Origin: JAQVEM01 sp964595565
GTDB taxonomy: Bacteria > Actinomycetota > Humimicrobiia > Humimicrobiales > Humimicrobiaceae
Length of the DNA: 29,802 nt
Assembly: GCA_964595565.1 (NCBI GenBank)
Contig: CAZQQX010000024.1
Coordinates: forward strand, 1-29,802
Reading direction: 5' to 3'
Shown: positions 1 through 8,421 of the stretch, piece by piece
Numbering within the stretch: the stretch's first letter is position 1
Layout: every line of letters begins with the position of its first letter
Notes under the pieces: generated by a model
What the model was told of the DNA's origin: nothing
What the model saw: the letters and a program-made list of their open reading frames with translations, nothing else
Databases searched by the model: none
Position numbers and translations under genes: made by a program

Positions 1-215
1 AGGCTAACTCCGCAAAAATTAAGACTTCCGGGACAGATTATAGTGACTTTGCTGTGAGCTTGACCATGTAGGCAAATAAGCCGGATTACTAACATTATAG
101 ATGGACTGGTTTTTAAGATAAGAGTCAAGAACGAAGGTCCCCCAAAAATTAGTCCAATTTGAAAGTTAGAATTCAGGCCGGTAAATTTCATATATTCGCT
201 GTTATCTGCGGCATG
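1..215. other. Left edge, no identified gene
   Basis: I see no recognisable gene here. One plus-strand frame is open from the edge to a TAG at 69-71, giving 22 residues (it begins ANSAKIKTSG). It could be the tail of a gene lying outside the window, but it is too short to identify. Confidence 0.25.
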
Positions 216-851
216 TCAGCCAGTTTTCTTAATTGCTTTAACAATCATACCTTTTGGAACAACATATCCCTTGAAGGGAACCCGGAAGCCCTTATAATAA
301 TCAATAACTATATTAATAAATCCGGATTCTTTTAACATTTTTTTCATTTCATAAGCGCTATATAAGGTTAAATTCATTTTTTTAATATCCTTAGTATGGT
401 CCAGTCCGTCATCTTTATTATATGCCATTTCAATTACTAACCTACCCCCTGGAAATAATACTCTATTTATTTCCTTAAGTGATACCAATGGTTCGGGGCA
501 GAAATAAAAAGTTTCAATTACAACAACTACAGAAAATTCATCATTTTGCCAGGGTAGAGATGACACATTTCCTTGTTTAAATTCAGCTTTACCTGATTTG
601 ATAAGATCTTTGTTAATACTGCTTGCCAGATTTACCATATCTTCTGAATAATCCAGTCCGGCTATTTTTGCAACATGCGAGGCATATTTTTTAATAAACA
701 TTCCAGAACCAAATCCTACTTCAAGATATTTATCATCATGTTTAAGATCAAGCGCCTTTGCAGTATTTTTATAAAAATCTCTATGCCCCCATGCCATACC
801 TGTTGCTAATAATTTTCCAAAAAATCCTGTAGGTTTTCTAAATTTTGACAT
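216..851 (-). CDS. Class I SAM-dependent methyltransferase
   Basis: Predicted soluble methyltransferase of 211 residues with the Rossmann-type SAM fold (Methyltransf_11/UbiE-like). Motif I is YLEVGFGSG at residues 42-50, the acidic strand-2 end is GLDYSED near 65-71, and a typical late segment is EINRVLFPGGRLVIEM. The substrate cannot be told from the sequence. An ATG eight codons upstream (875) is open in the same frame, but AGGAGG lies between the two ATGs, about 10 bases before the one at 851, so 851 is the likely start. A relic of a second methyltransferase lies just upstream on the same strand. The family assignment is secure; the function is not. Confidence 0.85.
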   Translation of the reverse strand: MSKFRKPTGFFGKLLATGMAWGHRDFYKNTAKALDLKHDDKYLEVGFGSGMFIKKYASHVAKIAGLDYSEDMVNLASSINKDLIKSGKAEFKQGNVSSLPWQNDEFSVVVVIETFYFCPEPLVSLKEINRVLFPGGRLVIEMAYNKDDGLDHTKDIKKMNLTLYSAYEMKKMLKESGFINIVIDYYKGFRVPFKGYVVPKGMIVKAIKKTG

Positions 852-959
852 TTTATTTTTTTCCTCCTGTAACATTATTTGTGCTTATATATCTTTTTTA
901 TTTTAGGAACGAGATATTGTATATATATACTGTTGTGCGAAGTAACCTTGCAAACAGTA

Positions 960-1188
960 TCATTTCGATTCTTTTATTATTATTGTATTTTTTTCTATGA
1001 CTAAATTTATTTCTTTAAAACCATGCCTGGTTAGAAAAGCTCCATATTCACTATCATTTTTGAATTTTACGAAATTATGCCATTTTGTACCAGCTTTAGG
1101 ATATCCATTAACTATAAAAAAAATACCGTCTTGTTTTAATACTCGTTTAATCTCATTAATAGAGTCATTAAAATTGTTGAACTCTAAT
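960..1188 (-). pseudogene. Methyltransferase relic (C-terminal part only)
   Basis: On the minus strand an open frame without a proper start reads SINEIKRVLKQDG, IFFIVNGYPKAG, then YGAFLTRHGFKEINLVIEK and a TGA stop at 960-962. The order (E-I-K-R-V-L-K-x-x-G, a strand, then a segment ending in HGF and a final strand) is that of the C-terminal third of class I methyltransferases. It resembles the end of the intact gene at 216-851 (EINRVLFPGG, MLKESGFINIVI). The SAM-binding N-terminal half is missing. I read it as a truncated gene, perhaps an old duplicate of its neighbour. Confidence 0.6.
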
Positions 1189-1325
1189 TATTATTAAATT
1201 GTTCTGATTATAACAAATTTAACTTCTTATTCTTAATAATTCTATTACTATTACAATATTGCAAATAAGAATAATATTTAAAATGTATTGGTAAAAGTCA
1301 ATTATATAACTGACTATATCTCACC

Positions 1326-1490
1326 TTACAATCTATCTATAGCCTTTGCCACCTGTGAGCTGTTAAAATTAATATAAACTTTTGTAGTATTCAAACTTGA
1401 ATGACCCAGTAGCTTTTGAACCTTAAAAAGATCAACTTCAGCTTCAACTAGATGGGAAGCTATTGTTTTCGTCTCTTTTTGCAATACAAA
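1326..1490 (-). pseudogene. Tyrosine recombinase (XerC/D-like) C-terminal relic
   Basis: Fifty-four codons are open on the minus strand with no start codon, ending in TAA. They read ASHLVEAEVDLFKVQ, KLLGHSSLNTTKVY and then SQVAKAIDRL. This is the end of the catalytic domain of phage-type integrases: the box II histidine region (compare FATHLLEAGVD in XerC/D), the LGHSS motif at residues 28-32 and the tyrosine nucleophile at residue 39. The catalytic arginine and everything upstream are gone, so it cannot be active. It suggests that an integrative element once sat here. I see no tRNA or att repeat beside it. Confidence 0.75.
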
Positions 1491-1853
1491 TTAAGAAATT
1501 ATATCCTATCAGGAATAGCGCTCGGCTTACAGGCTAACTCTACTTCTATTTTACGTATTTAGACACTAAAAATCCTTTTTCTATATCCAAAGTAGTATAA
1601 TTCAAGGAATTATTAATATTTTTTTATTTTAAATTTATACAGATTATTAATTAAGAGAGGTTAGCAGTATTATGTGGTAGAATCAATTATTGATTCAAAA
1701 ATTTATAGCTGAAAGAATTTGTTAATTTAATAAAAATAAAAATAGCAGCAAATTTTTAAAGGGTAAGTTTAATCTGGATGATACTATCAGTTTAAAAATA
1801 GTTTAAATACAAATTAAAAAACTGGAATAAAAATAAGGCGAGTGAGCTAAATC
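1491..1853. other. Gene-free stretch
   Basis: About 360 bases of AT-rich DNA between the recombinase relic and the GT4 gene. One minus-strand frame is open for about 18 codons (includes VELACKPSAIPDRI), which may be more debris but is unidentifiable. The upstream region of the GT4 gene must lie here. I see no convincing -35/-10 pair or terminator. Confidence 0.4.
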
Positions 1854-2888
1854 ATGAAGATTGCTATGCTTTCACCTATCGCCTGGCGCACTCCACCCAG
1901 ACAATATGGTCCCTGGGAAAATATAGTCTCTCTTCTAACTGAAGGTCTGGTGAGTCGAGGTATTGATGTTACTTTGTTTGCCACCGCAGATTCAAAAACC
2001 AGGGGACATCTGGTGAGTGTATGCCCCAGGGGGTATGAGGAAGATCCGGAGATTCTGCCCAAAGTGTGGGAATGCTTACACATATCAGAAGTCTTTGAGA
2101 GGGGAGAGCAGTTTGATCTTATTCACAATAATTTCGATTATCTTCCATTGACCTATACCGGTATGACCACAACACCAATAGTAACCACGATTCACGGGTT
2201 TTCATCTCCCAAAATCCTTCCGGTTTATAAAAAGTATAACAAGAAGACTTTTTATGTGGCTATTAGCAAGGCAGATAAATGCCCGGAGCTTGATTACATT
2301 GCTACCATTCATCACGGCATCGACCTGCATCAGTTTACTTTTCAACCTGATCAGGGAAAATATTTACTTTTTTTTGGCCGCATACATCCTGATAAAGGCA
2401 CAAAGGAATGCATCGAAGTTGCCAGACAAACCAGGATGAAGTTAATTATAGCAGGTATCATCCAGGACCGGGGCTACTTTGATTTGCATGTCAAGCCACA
2501 TTTGGATAACGACAGGATCATATATATAGGTAGCGTTGGCCCTAAAAAACGTGATGAACTTTTAGGTGGTGCATATGCCTTATTACATCCTGTAAACTTT
2601 GATGAGCCTTTCGGGCTTTCTGTAGTGGAGGCAATGGCCTGCGGAACACCTGTAATTGCTTTTAACCGGGGCAGTATGCCGGAAATCATTGCTGATGGTA
2701 TCACAGGTTTTCTTGTGCATAATTTGGATGAGATGGTCAAAGCGGTTGACAGAGTTAAGCAACTGGACAGGCTCCAATGCCGCAAACTGATCAAGGAGAG
2801 GTTCAGCGTGGGCCGCATGGTGCAGGATTATATAGAAGTTTATGAAAAGATTATCAACCAGAAAAAAGTGTTAAGGAGTGAAAGTTAG
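1854..2888 (+). CDS. GT4-family glycosyltransferase
   Basis: Retaining glycosyltransferase of family GT4 (GT-B fold), 344 residues and cytosolic. The N-terminal domain starts MKIAMLSPIAWRTPPRQYGP, a signature of a GT4 subgroup. The C-terminal nucleotide-sugar domain has FFGRIHPDKG near 180 and the E-x7-E motif EPFGLSVVE (E251 and E259), followed by AMACGTPVIAF. Acceptor and donor are not evident. Its end overlaps or abuts the GH130 gene, and GH130 enzymes act on beta-mannosides, so a mannose-containing product is a reasonable inference. The ribosome-binding site is weak (GGCGAG about 12 bases upstream). Confidence 0.9.
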   Translation: MKIAMLSPIAWRTPPRQYGPWENIVSLLTEGLVSRGIDVTLFATADSKTRGHLVSVCPRGYEEDPEILPKVWECLHISEVFERGEQFDLIHNNFDYLPLTYTGMTTTPIVTTIHGFSSPKILPVYKKYNKKTFYVAISKADKCPELDYIATIHHGIDLHQFTFQPDQGKYLLFFGRIHPDKGTKECIEVARQTRMKLIIAGIIQDRGYFDLHVKPHLDNDRIIYIGSVGPKKRDELLGGAYALLHPVNFDEPFGLSVVEAMACGTPVIAFNRGSMPEIIADGITGFLVHNLDEMVKAVDRVKQLDRLQCRKLIKERFSVGRMVQDYIEVYEKIINQKKVLRSES

Positions 2889-2898
2889 TAAGGTGATT

Positions 2899-3840
2899 AT
2901 GGAAGGAATTAATGAGCCAATTATAAAACGTTATGATAAGAATCCCATCCTGACCAAGCACGATGTTCCTTATCCAGTAGAGACGGTGCATAATGCTGGT
3001 GTGGTAAAGCATAATGGTAGATATATCATGTTATTTAGATCTCACCTTCGTAATGGCCGTTCGATAATCGGTATTGCAGAAAGCGATGATGGGCTGAGTT
3101 TTAAAGTCAGGCCGGAACCATTTATAACTCCAGCGAATATCGAGCCGTTTGCTTTCTATGAGGAATATGGCGTGGAAGACCCTCGTATCTGCGATAAGGG
3201 TGGTGAATATCTTATTACCTACAGCGCGTACTCCAGACATGGCGTGCGTGTGGTACTGGCAAAAACTAATGACTTTACGAGTATTGAACGTGTTTCATTG
3301 ATTACGCAGGCAGACTATCGCAATGTGGTTCTTTTTCCTGAAAAGATTAATAACCGTTATGTTAGACTGGACCGTCCCCACACGGAAATATCTCCCTGGT
3401 CTATCTGGATATCCTACTCTCCCGATCTGATTCATTGGGGAGATTCCAAAATTGTAATCAAGCCCCTGATGTACCACTGGGATGAAATGAAAGTGGGACC
3501 GGGAGCCACACCCATCAAAACTGGTAAGGGTTGGCTAAATATTTATCATGGTGTTTTTAAAACTATGGGTGGGGCCGTCTATCGGCTTGGCGTGGCACTG
3601 CATGATCTCAAGGATCCTTCTAAGATATTAGGTGTAGCCGATGATTGGATACTTCAGCCAGAGGACCCCTGGGAAGTCAGTGGCTATGTTCACAATGTTG
3701 TTTTCTGTTGTGGGGCAGTAGCAGAAAATGACGGAACTATAAAGATTTATTGGGGCGGGGCGGATTTAGTCATGTGTGTTGGGACAGCATTAATCGCAGA
3801 CCTTGTTGATTTGTGTCTTTTAAATCCTCGTTTAGAATAA
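2899..3840 (+). CDS. GH130 beta-mannoside phosphorylase/hydrolase
   Basis: Five-bladed beta-propeller enzyme of family GH130, which splits beta-mannosides by phosphorolysis (some members hydrolyse). Counting from the ATG at 2899 it has 313 residues. The family motif GVEDPRIC is at 91-98; its Asp94 is the expected proton donor. KVGPGATPIKTGKGWLNIYH and the late SGYVHNVVF/IYWGGAD blocks also fit. A GTG at 2878 overlapping the GT4 stop is in frame, but its AAGGA abuts the codon with no spacing. AAGGTG sits just before the ATG at 2899, so I prefer 2899. Cotranscription with the GT4 gene suggests a shared oligosaccharide. Phosphorylase versus hydrolase cannot be decided by eye. Confidence 0.88.
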   Translation: MEGINEPIIKRYDKNPILTKHDVPYPVETVHNAGVVKHNGRYIMLFRSHLRNGRSIIGIAESDDGLSFKVRPEPFITPANIEPFAFYEEYGVEDPRICDKGGEYLITYSAYSRHGVRVVLAKTNDFTSIERVSLITQADYRNVVLFPEKINNRYVRLDRPHTEISPWSIWISYSPDLIHWGDSKIVIKPLMYHWDEMKVGPGATPIKTGKGWLNIYHGVFKTMGGAVYRLGVALHDLKDPSKILGVADDWILQPEDPWEVSGYVHNVVFCCGAVAENDGTIKIYWGGADLVMCVGTALIADLVDLCLLNPRLE

Positions 3841-3909
3841 AAAAATTAGTTATTTATATGCATATTAAGTAAAATTTTTGTTTAAATCATAAATGATGCG
3901 TATAGCAGC

Positions 3910-5382
3910 CTATGAATTTGAAATGAATTCTTTTTTCTCTTTTTTACATATGTATTTTATGAGTCTTCTGGCCTGTGCCATACACATCGGAACTCCACCG
4001 CCTGGAAATACCCACTGTCCGGTCATATAGAAATTCTCCAGTCCGGGAAGCTCTTTAGGTAAGAACTTTCCAAATAGCTCTTTTGTGGGCAACCATCCCT
4101 CATAAGAACCCTTCCAGTTACCTGTATATCTTTCCCAGGTAACAGGGGTTGCAATATCTGTTTCTTCAATTTGATCGGTTATACCCGGGAACTTCTTCTC
4201 AAGTTCTTCTATACATATTTTAAGGACTTTTTCTTTTTCTTTTTTGTATTTTTGCCTGTCTTTATAAAGTAAAGCCCAGTAATCATAACTGGATTCTATC
4301 TGAATCTCTATAACACTTTTACCGGGAGGAGCAAAAGCCGGGTCATGACAAAAGTTAAAATAACCCATCCATTCACATTCTCTGCCGCCAATTGACACAG
4401 GCTTATCCAGTTTGAAGGAATTAATTCCCACCTCATCTGATAGGTCTCTGCGTACGCCCAGGCTTACAGATATTATCGGCGGCCACAGCTGCGGATTTTT
4501 ATACATTTTCTTTATTTGTGGAGTTGTAAACCTTCCATCCAGCATATCATATATCGTGGTTCTCCCGTCACATGCAGAAACAATAATATCAGCATATATT
4601 TTATCGCCATTTTCCGTTTCAATTCCGGCAGCCCTATTACCTTCCAGCAGTATTTTTTTTATTTTACGATTGTAATTAATTTTTCCTTCCAGTGATAAAT
4701 ATCGTTTCTCGATTGCACGGGCAAAATGAAGCGAGCCTCCCAGAGGATAGCCCCCTTCGTGATTATGGAAATATGCCAGCGGCATAATTACCATCAGCGC
4801 CGGCATTTTCTTTACGGGAAACATCTGAAAAAGCATCTCCCGTAAATCATTGCTGGTAAACATACCCAGAAAATCTTCTATACTTGTATTCTTAAGTTTT
4901 AGAAATGATGGCATAAACGGCAGCATTTTTATAATATCACCCGGGCCAAAGCTGCCAAAATCTGAGTCCAGTGGAGGCCTGAACCCTGTATAGAAACGAA
5001 CCAGACCGGTTAACTTTTTAATAGCTTTTTCTTCATCCGGAAATAATCTTAACAGTTCATTTTCTAATTTATCTATATTTGTATAGATAATAAGAGTTTT
5101 TCCTGGAATCTCTATTTTCCGGAAACGTTCCGTATAATAGAATTCCACATCTCCCGAAACACCCAGTTCCTCAAAAACGGGATATAGCGAGCTTCCTTTA
5201 TTCGACCCGAGTACCCAGTGAAGGCAGTGGTCAAAGAGATACTCTCTCTGTTTCCATGAGGTACATACACCCCCGGGAATGTTATGCATCTCATAGATTT
5301 CTGTATCATATCCATTCATAAGAGCATAGCAACCTGTGGAAAGACCGGCAATGCCGGCTCCTATGATGCATATTTTTTTCAT
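3910..5382 (-). CDS. Phytoene desaturase-like FAD-dependent oxidoreductase
   Basis: NAD(P)/FAD-dependent oxidoreductase of the CrtI/phytoene-desaturase superfamily, 490 residues. The N-terminal dinucleotide-binding fold is IIGAGIAGLSTGCYALMNGY at residues 6-25 with an acidic end EIYEM, followed by the GGVCTSW segment. The C-terminal FAD motif is FYMTGQWVFPGGGVPMCMAQ. Members desaturate or isomerise carotenoids and retinoids, but many act on other lipids, so the substrate is open. It stands alone, about 21 kb from the crtQ/crtO homologs. GAAAGGAT precedes the ATG at a good distance. Confidence 0.88.
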   Translation of the reverse strand: MKKICIIGAGIAGLSTGCYALMNGYDTEIYEMHNIPGGVCTSWKQREYLFDHCLHWVLGSNKGSSLYPVFEELGVSGDVEFYYTERFRKIEIPGKTLIIYTNIDKLENELLRLFPDEEKAIKKLTGLVRFYTGFRPPLDSDFGSFGPGDIIKMLPFMPSFLKLKNTSIEDFLGMFTSNDLREMLFQMFPVKKMPALMVIMPLAYFHNHEGGYPLGGSLHFARAIEKRYLSLEGKINYNRKIKKILLEGNRAAGIETENGDKIYADIIVSACDGRTTIYDMLDGRFTTPQIKKMYKNPQLWPPIISVSLGVRRDLSDEVGINSFKLDKPVSIGGRECEWMGYFNFCHDPAFAPPGKSVIEIQIESSYDYWALLYKDRQKYKKEKEKVLKICIEELEKKFPGITDQIEETDIATPVTWERYTGNWKGSYEGWLPTKELFGKFLPKELPGLENFYMTGQWVFPGGGVPMCMAQARRLIKYICKKEKKEFISNS

Positions 5383-5536
5383 AATACAACTTATCCTTTC
5401 AGTTAAATAAAGAAAAACTCAACTTTTTTTCTTTTTATTTCGCGTGATAAATTATGACCTTACCCCATTCTTTGGTCCAGTTCTCATCTTAGAGTTTAAG
5501 TCATTTTTAAATAGAATTATATATCTGGTAAAATAA

Positions 5537-5722
5537 TCATTTATTATATTCCAGCCAGTAACCCCAGGGAGTTCTCTCATACCTTTTATTTTTTGCATCA
5601 ACGAGCCAGATCTCAAGTTCTGGAAAGGCCTCTGCAATTCTTTTCCAGGCAATTTTATATATCTTTGCCCCTATAAGCAGGATCTCTCTCAAACAATCTT
5701 CTACTTCTGTATTTGTTATCAT
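5537..5722 (-). CDS. Small hypothetical protein (61 aa)
   Basis: An ATG-started frame of 61 codons with balanced, protein-like composition (MITNTEVEDCLREILL, then AWKRIAEAFPELEIWLVDAK). It predicts two helices and a short strand, no membrane segment and no cysteine motif. I do not recognise a family. No clear ribosome-binding site precedes the ATG. An overlapping frame at 5452-5652 has poorer composition and I treat it as a shadow. It could be a genuine small protein or the remnant of a larger one. Confidence 0.45.
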   Translation of the reverse strand: MITNTEVEDCLREILLIGAKIYKIAWKRIAEAFPELEIWLVDAKNKRYERTPWGYWLEYNK

Positions 5723-5887
5723 GGCTTTAATATTTTCCCTATTAGAAAAAATTATAATTGTTTTTTAAAAATTGTACATAAAGTAGCCTGTCAACTGTTC
5801 CGCTACATTTTCTGCTATAATAATTTTAGAAAAAATTATTTTAAGTTCAACATAAAATAAATCGCTATATTCAGGGGATAAATACCC

Positions 5888-6088
5888 ATGAAATGGAAAG
5901 ATAGAAGGCAGAGTACAAGCGTTGAGGATAGGAGAGGTACTCCGGCAAGAGGCATTGCTATCGGCAGCGGGCCTGGAGGAGCAGGCATACTGGTAGTAGT
6001 GATATTGCTCCTTTTTACTTTCTGTTCAGGAGGGAAAATCGGTGGTGTAAGCCATGTAATCAAATTAGCAGAGACTCTGCTTTCTTGA
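5888..6088 (+). pseudogene. N-terminal stub of a YpfJ-type zinc metallopeptidase
   Basis: Sixty-six codons starting MKWKDRRQSTSVEDRRG, followed by a Gly/Ala-rich linker and one membrane segment (GILVVVILLLFTFC). The W-x-x-R-x-x-S-x-x-V-E-D-R-R-G opening plus Gly-rich linker plus single transmembrane helix is the N-terminus of the putative neutral zinc metallopeptidase family (YpfJ, Zn_peptidase). The HExxH-bearing catalytic domain, about 200 residues, is absent: the frame stops at 6086-6088 and the DUF4126 gene starts 39 bases later. Probably a deletion product. A functional mini-anchor protein cannot be excluded. Confidence 0.65.
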
Positions 6089-6127
6089 TTATCATATATT
6101 ATTAAGTGAATTGATAAAAAAAACAGG

Positions 6128-6733
6128 ATGGAAGTTTTTAATATTTTTTCGGCATTCGGTCTTTCAGCAAGTGCGGGTTTGAACGCATATATACCATTGC
6201 TGGTAGTTTCTCTGCTTGCAAAGTATACCGACCTGATTAAATTAAACTCTCCCTGGGACGGTATGACTTCCTGGTGGGTAATCGGTACACTTATATTTTT
6301 AACAATTATTGAAATAGTAGCCGATAAAGTTCCAGCAGCAAATCATGTTAATGATATAATACAGACCTTTATTCGCCCTGCTGCCGGTGCAATTATTTTT
6401 GCTGCCAGTGCAGGAACAATTACAAATGTAAGTACGGTCCTGGCCTTAATTGCCGGTTTGTTTGTATCAGGAAGCGTTCATGCGTTTAAATCTCTGACCA
6501 TTCGTCCGGCTGTTACAGCTACCACAGGTGGAGCTGCCAATGTTCCGGTTAGTGTCGCAGAAGACGTTACTTCTACCGGTGTATCGTTGCTTTCGGTCAT
6601 TGTACCGATTTTTGCTGTCTCTCTGTTGGCTATAATCATTATACTTGTGATAATCTTATTCATAAGAAGAAAAAAAAGAAGCCCGGGGTTTTTGGATAAA
6701 GAGAAATCTGCTGAGCCTAATAGCAAATATTGA
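6128..6733 (+). CDS. DUF4126 membrane protein
   Basis: Integral membrane protein of 201 residues matching the DUF4126 family. It has the start FSAFGLSASAGLNAYIPLLV, the central EIVADKVPAANHVNDIIQTF, and the small-residue-rich RPAAGAIIFAAS and GGAANVPVSVAEDVTS blocks. Five or so hydrophobic segments are visible, the last (about 155-180) ending in a basic tail RRKKR. The family has no established function. The ribosome-binding site is weak (CAGG directly before the ATG). Length is normal for the family, so the gene looks intact although its upstream neighbour is truncated. Confidence 0.85.
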   Translation: MEVFNIFSAFGLSASAGLNAYIPLLVVSLLAKYTDLIKLNSPWDGMTSWWVIGTLIFLTIIEIVADKVPAANHVNDIIQTFIRPAAGAIIFAASAGTITNVSTVLALIAGLFVSGSVHAFKSLTIRPAVTATTGGAANVPVSVAEDVTSTGVSLLSVIVPIFAVSLLAIIIILVIILFIRRKKRSPGFLDKEKSAEPNSKY

Positions 6734-6989
6734 GTAATGTGTGAATCTAATCCCATGTATTTCATGTGAATCTCCTTTCAGATGCTCTGGGATATTGTCC
6801 TGATATCTTATGGAAAAGCCAGCCACCAGAATGGTAGGATTTATTTCTGAATTCATTCTGCCGGTCTATAAAATCTTATATCGAAGTGCAATTAACTCTT
6901 TTTCTTGTATAATGATTGGTGATAAAAAAAGGCGGCAGAGCACTAAAATTCAATAGATTAAATGCTGTCATATTAAGCGAAGGTTAGAA

Positions 6990-8168
6990 GTGAAAAATAA
7001 TAATTTTGTAAACTATTTACTGGAATTTCCAAACTTTCTTGCCCTTTTTATCTTTTCATTTTTTATGGTACTGGCAAGCCCCATCTTAATAAATATCAGT
7101 GAATATTTTGGTGTAACACCTGAAAACATGAATATTATAACCACCTTTTTTTTGATAGGTCAGGTTATGGGTATAATAACATTTGTATTTTTGAGCAGAA
7201 AATTTAGGGGCAATAAAATAATAATATCTACCTATATTTTGCTTTTCCCTGCGCTGGCAGGTCTTGTGCTAACACCATCACTTATTTTTTTCTATATACT
7301 GTATCTCATTTCCGGTCTGCTTCTGGGAATAGTATTTATCAATGCAAATATAAGTATGTTTGAGGGGAAAGTTAAAAACAAAGACAGCGTTGTAAACCTG
7401 GGGCATAGCTTTTTTGCAATGGGTGCTCTCGTTTCACCGATTTTTGCTTCTAATCTTGTAAACAGGGATATGAACTGGAGGATAATATACCTTATATTTA
7501 TAGGGCTGACCTTTATTTCATTTGTGGCTTTTCTACTGGCAAACTGGAGAAAAGCAGGCACACAGGATAAGAGAGAGGCTCTGCCAGTAAAGGAATTATT
7601 CAGAAACAGAAGTAAGAATATATATATAATTTTGACGGTTACACTGATGCTTCTATACATTATGGCTGAAGTAACAATTTTTTCCTGGGCACCTACTTTT
7701 TACAGAATAGAGAAACTATTTGACATCTATAGTGCCGGATTAATGGTTTCTATATTCTGGGTAGGTATACTTGCAGGGAGATTACTGATAAGCTTTCTAT
7801 CATATAAGATTAAAGGAGGAACCTTATTAATTTTTCTGTCCGTTATAAGCATGGTCGGATTGTTTGTCGGAATTTTTTCCGGAAATAAAATAATAATCCT
7901 TATCGGTGCAGGAATTATAGGAATTGGTTTTTCCGGTATACCGCCGCTTCTCATCTCTTCTGCCGGTAAGATTTTCAGCGCCGGGAAAGAAGTGCCACTT
8001 ACAATATTATTTTCCATTGGTATCACAGGGGGGAGTCTTATACCCTTTGCCATAAAACTCATAGCTGAATACAGTTTATTATTTTCAATTGCAATATCCA
8101 TAGTATTTATGGCTGTCTTTACCGTATTTGTATTTATAAGAAGGACTTACAGGAAAAAATTAAGGTAA
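6990..8168 (+). CDS. MFS transporter (paralog A)
   Basis: Twelve-helix major facilitator carrier, 392 residues, with a GTG start preceded by AAGG. The loop between helices 2 and 3 is FLSRKFRGN, a degenerate form of the MFS motif A. Fold and length resemble the FucP/sugar-MFS group, but no substrate can be assigned. It is a clear paralog of the carrier at 24037-25236: both contain GKVKNKDSVVNLG followed by SFFA and the N-terminal ASPILI block. A TATAAT at 6908-6913 could serve as a -10 box, but no good -35 is visible. Confidence 0.88.
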   Translation: MKNNNFVNYLLEFPNFLALFIFSFFMVLASPILINISEYFGVTPENMNIITTFFLIGQVMGIITFVFLSRKFRGNKIIISTYILLFPALAGLVLTPSLIFFYILYLISGLLLGIVFINANISMFEGKVKNKDSVVNLGHSFFAMGALVSPIFASNLVNRDMNWRIIYLIFIGLTFISFVAFLLANWRKAGTQDKREALPVKELFRNRSKNIYIILTVTLMLLYIMAEVTIFSWAPTFYRIEKLFDIYSAGLMVSIFWVGILAGRLLISFLSYKIKGGTLLIFLSVISMVGLFVGIFSGNKIIILIGAGIIGIGFSGIPPLLISSAGKIFSAGKEVPLTILFSIGITGGSLIPFAIKLIAEYSLLFSIAISIVFMAVFTVFVFIRRTYRKKLR

Positions 8169-8421
8169 AAAGGATGATATCTCTATTATAGCTGCCAGAT
8201 TTTGCATAATTATTGGTAATCATTACTTGTCATTATGGGAGGAGTAATATATATTACTAAGTTGGTACAAACTATTTTATTATTTTTTAAGTTGAAAGGG
8301 GAATAAGTGGGAAAATAGCCCTGAATTTACTTGCCCTGCAGAGATTATACTGGTAGAATTGCTACGGTGCTGAGGTAGAATCTGGATTTAATTTAGGGAG
8401 TTTGTGGCCATTTATTAAAAG

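Noticed and set aside
997..1197. Plus-strand 66-codon frame starting MTKFISLKPCLV
   Set aside because: It is antisense to the methyltransferase relic, which explains its openness.
1..1541. AGGCTAACTC occurs at position 1 and again near 1531
   Set aside because: Ten bases of identity without flanking similarity; no evidence for an att or IS repeat.
5452..5652. 66-codon minus-strand frame overlapping the 61-residue ORF
   Set aside because: Poorer amino-acid composition, no ribosome-binding site; likely a shadow of the 5537-5722 frame.
6656..6856. 66-codon minus-strand frame starting MNSEINPTILVAG
   Set aside because: The last third is antisense to the end of the DUF4126 gene, it has no ribosome-binding site and matches no family I know.
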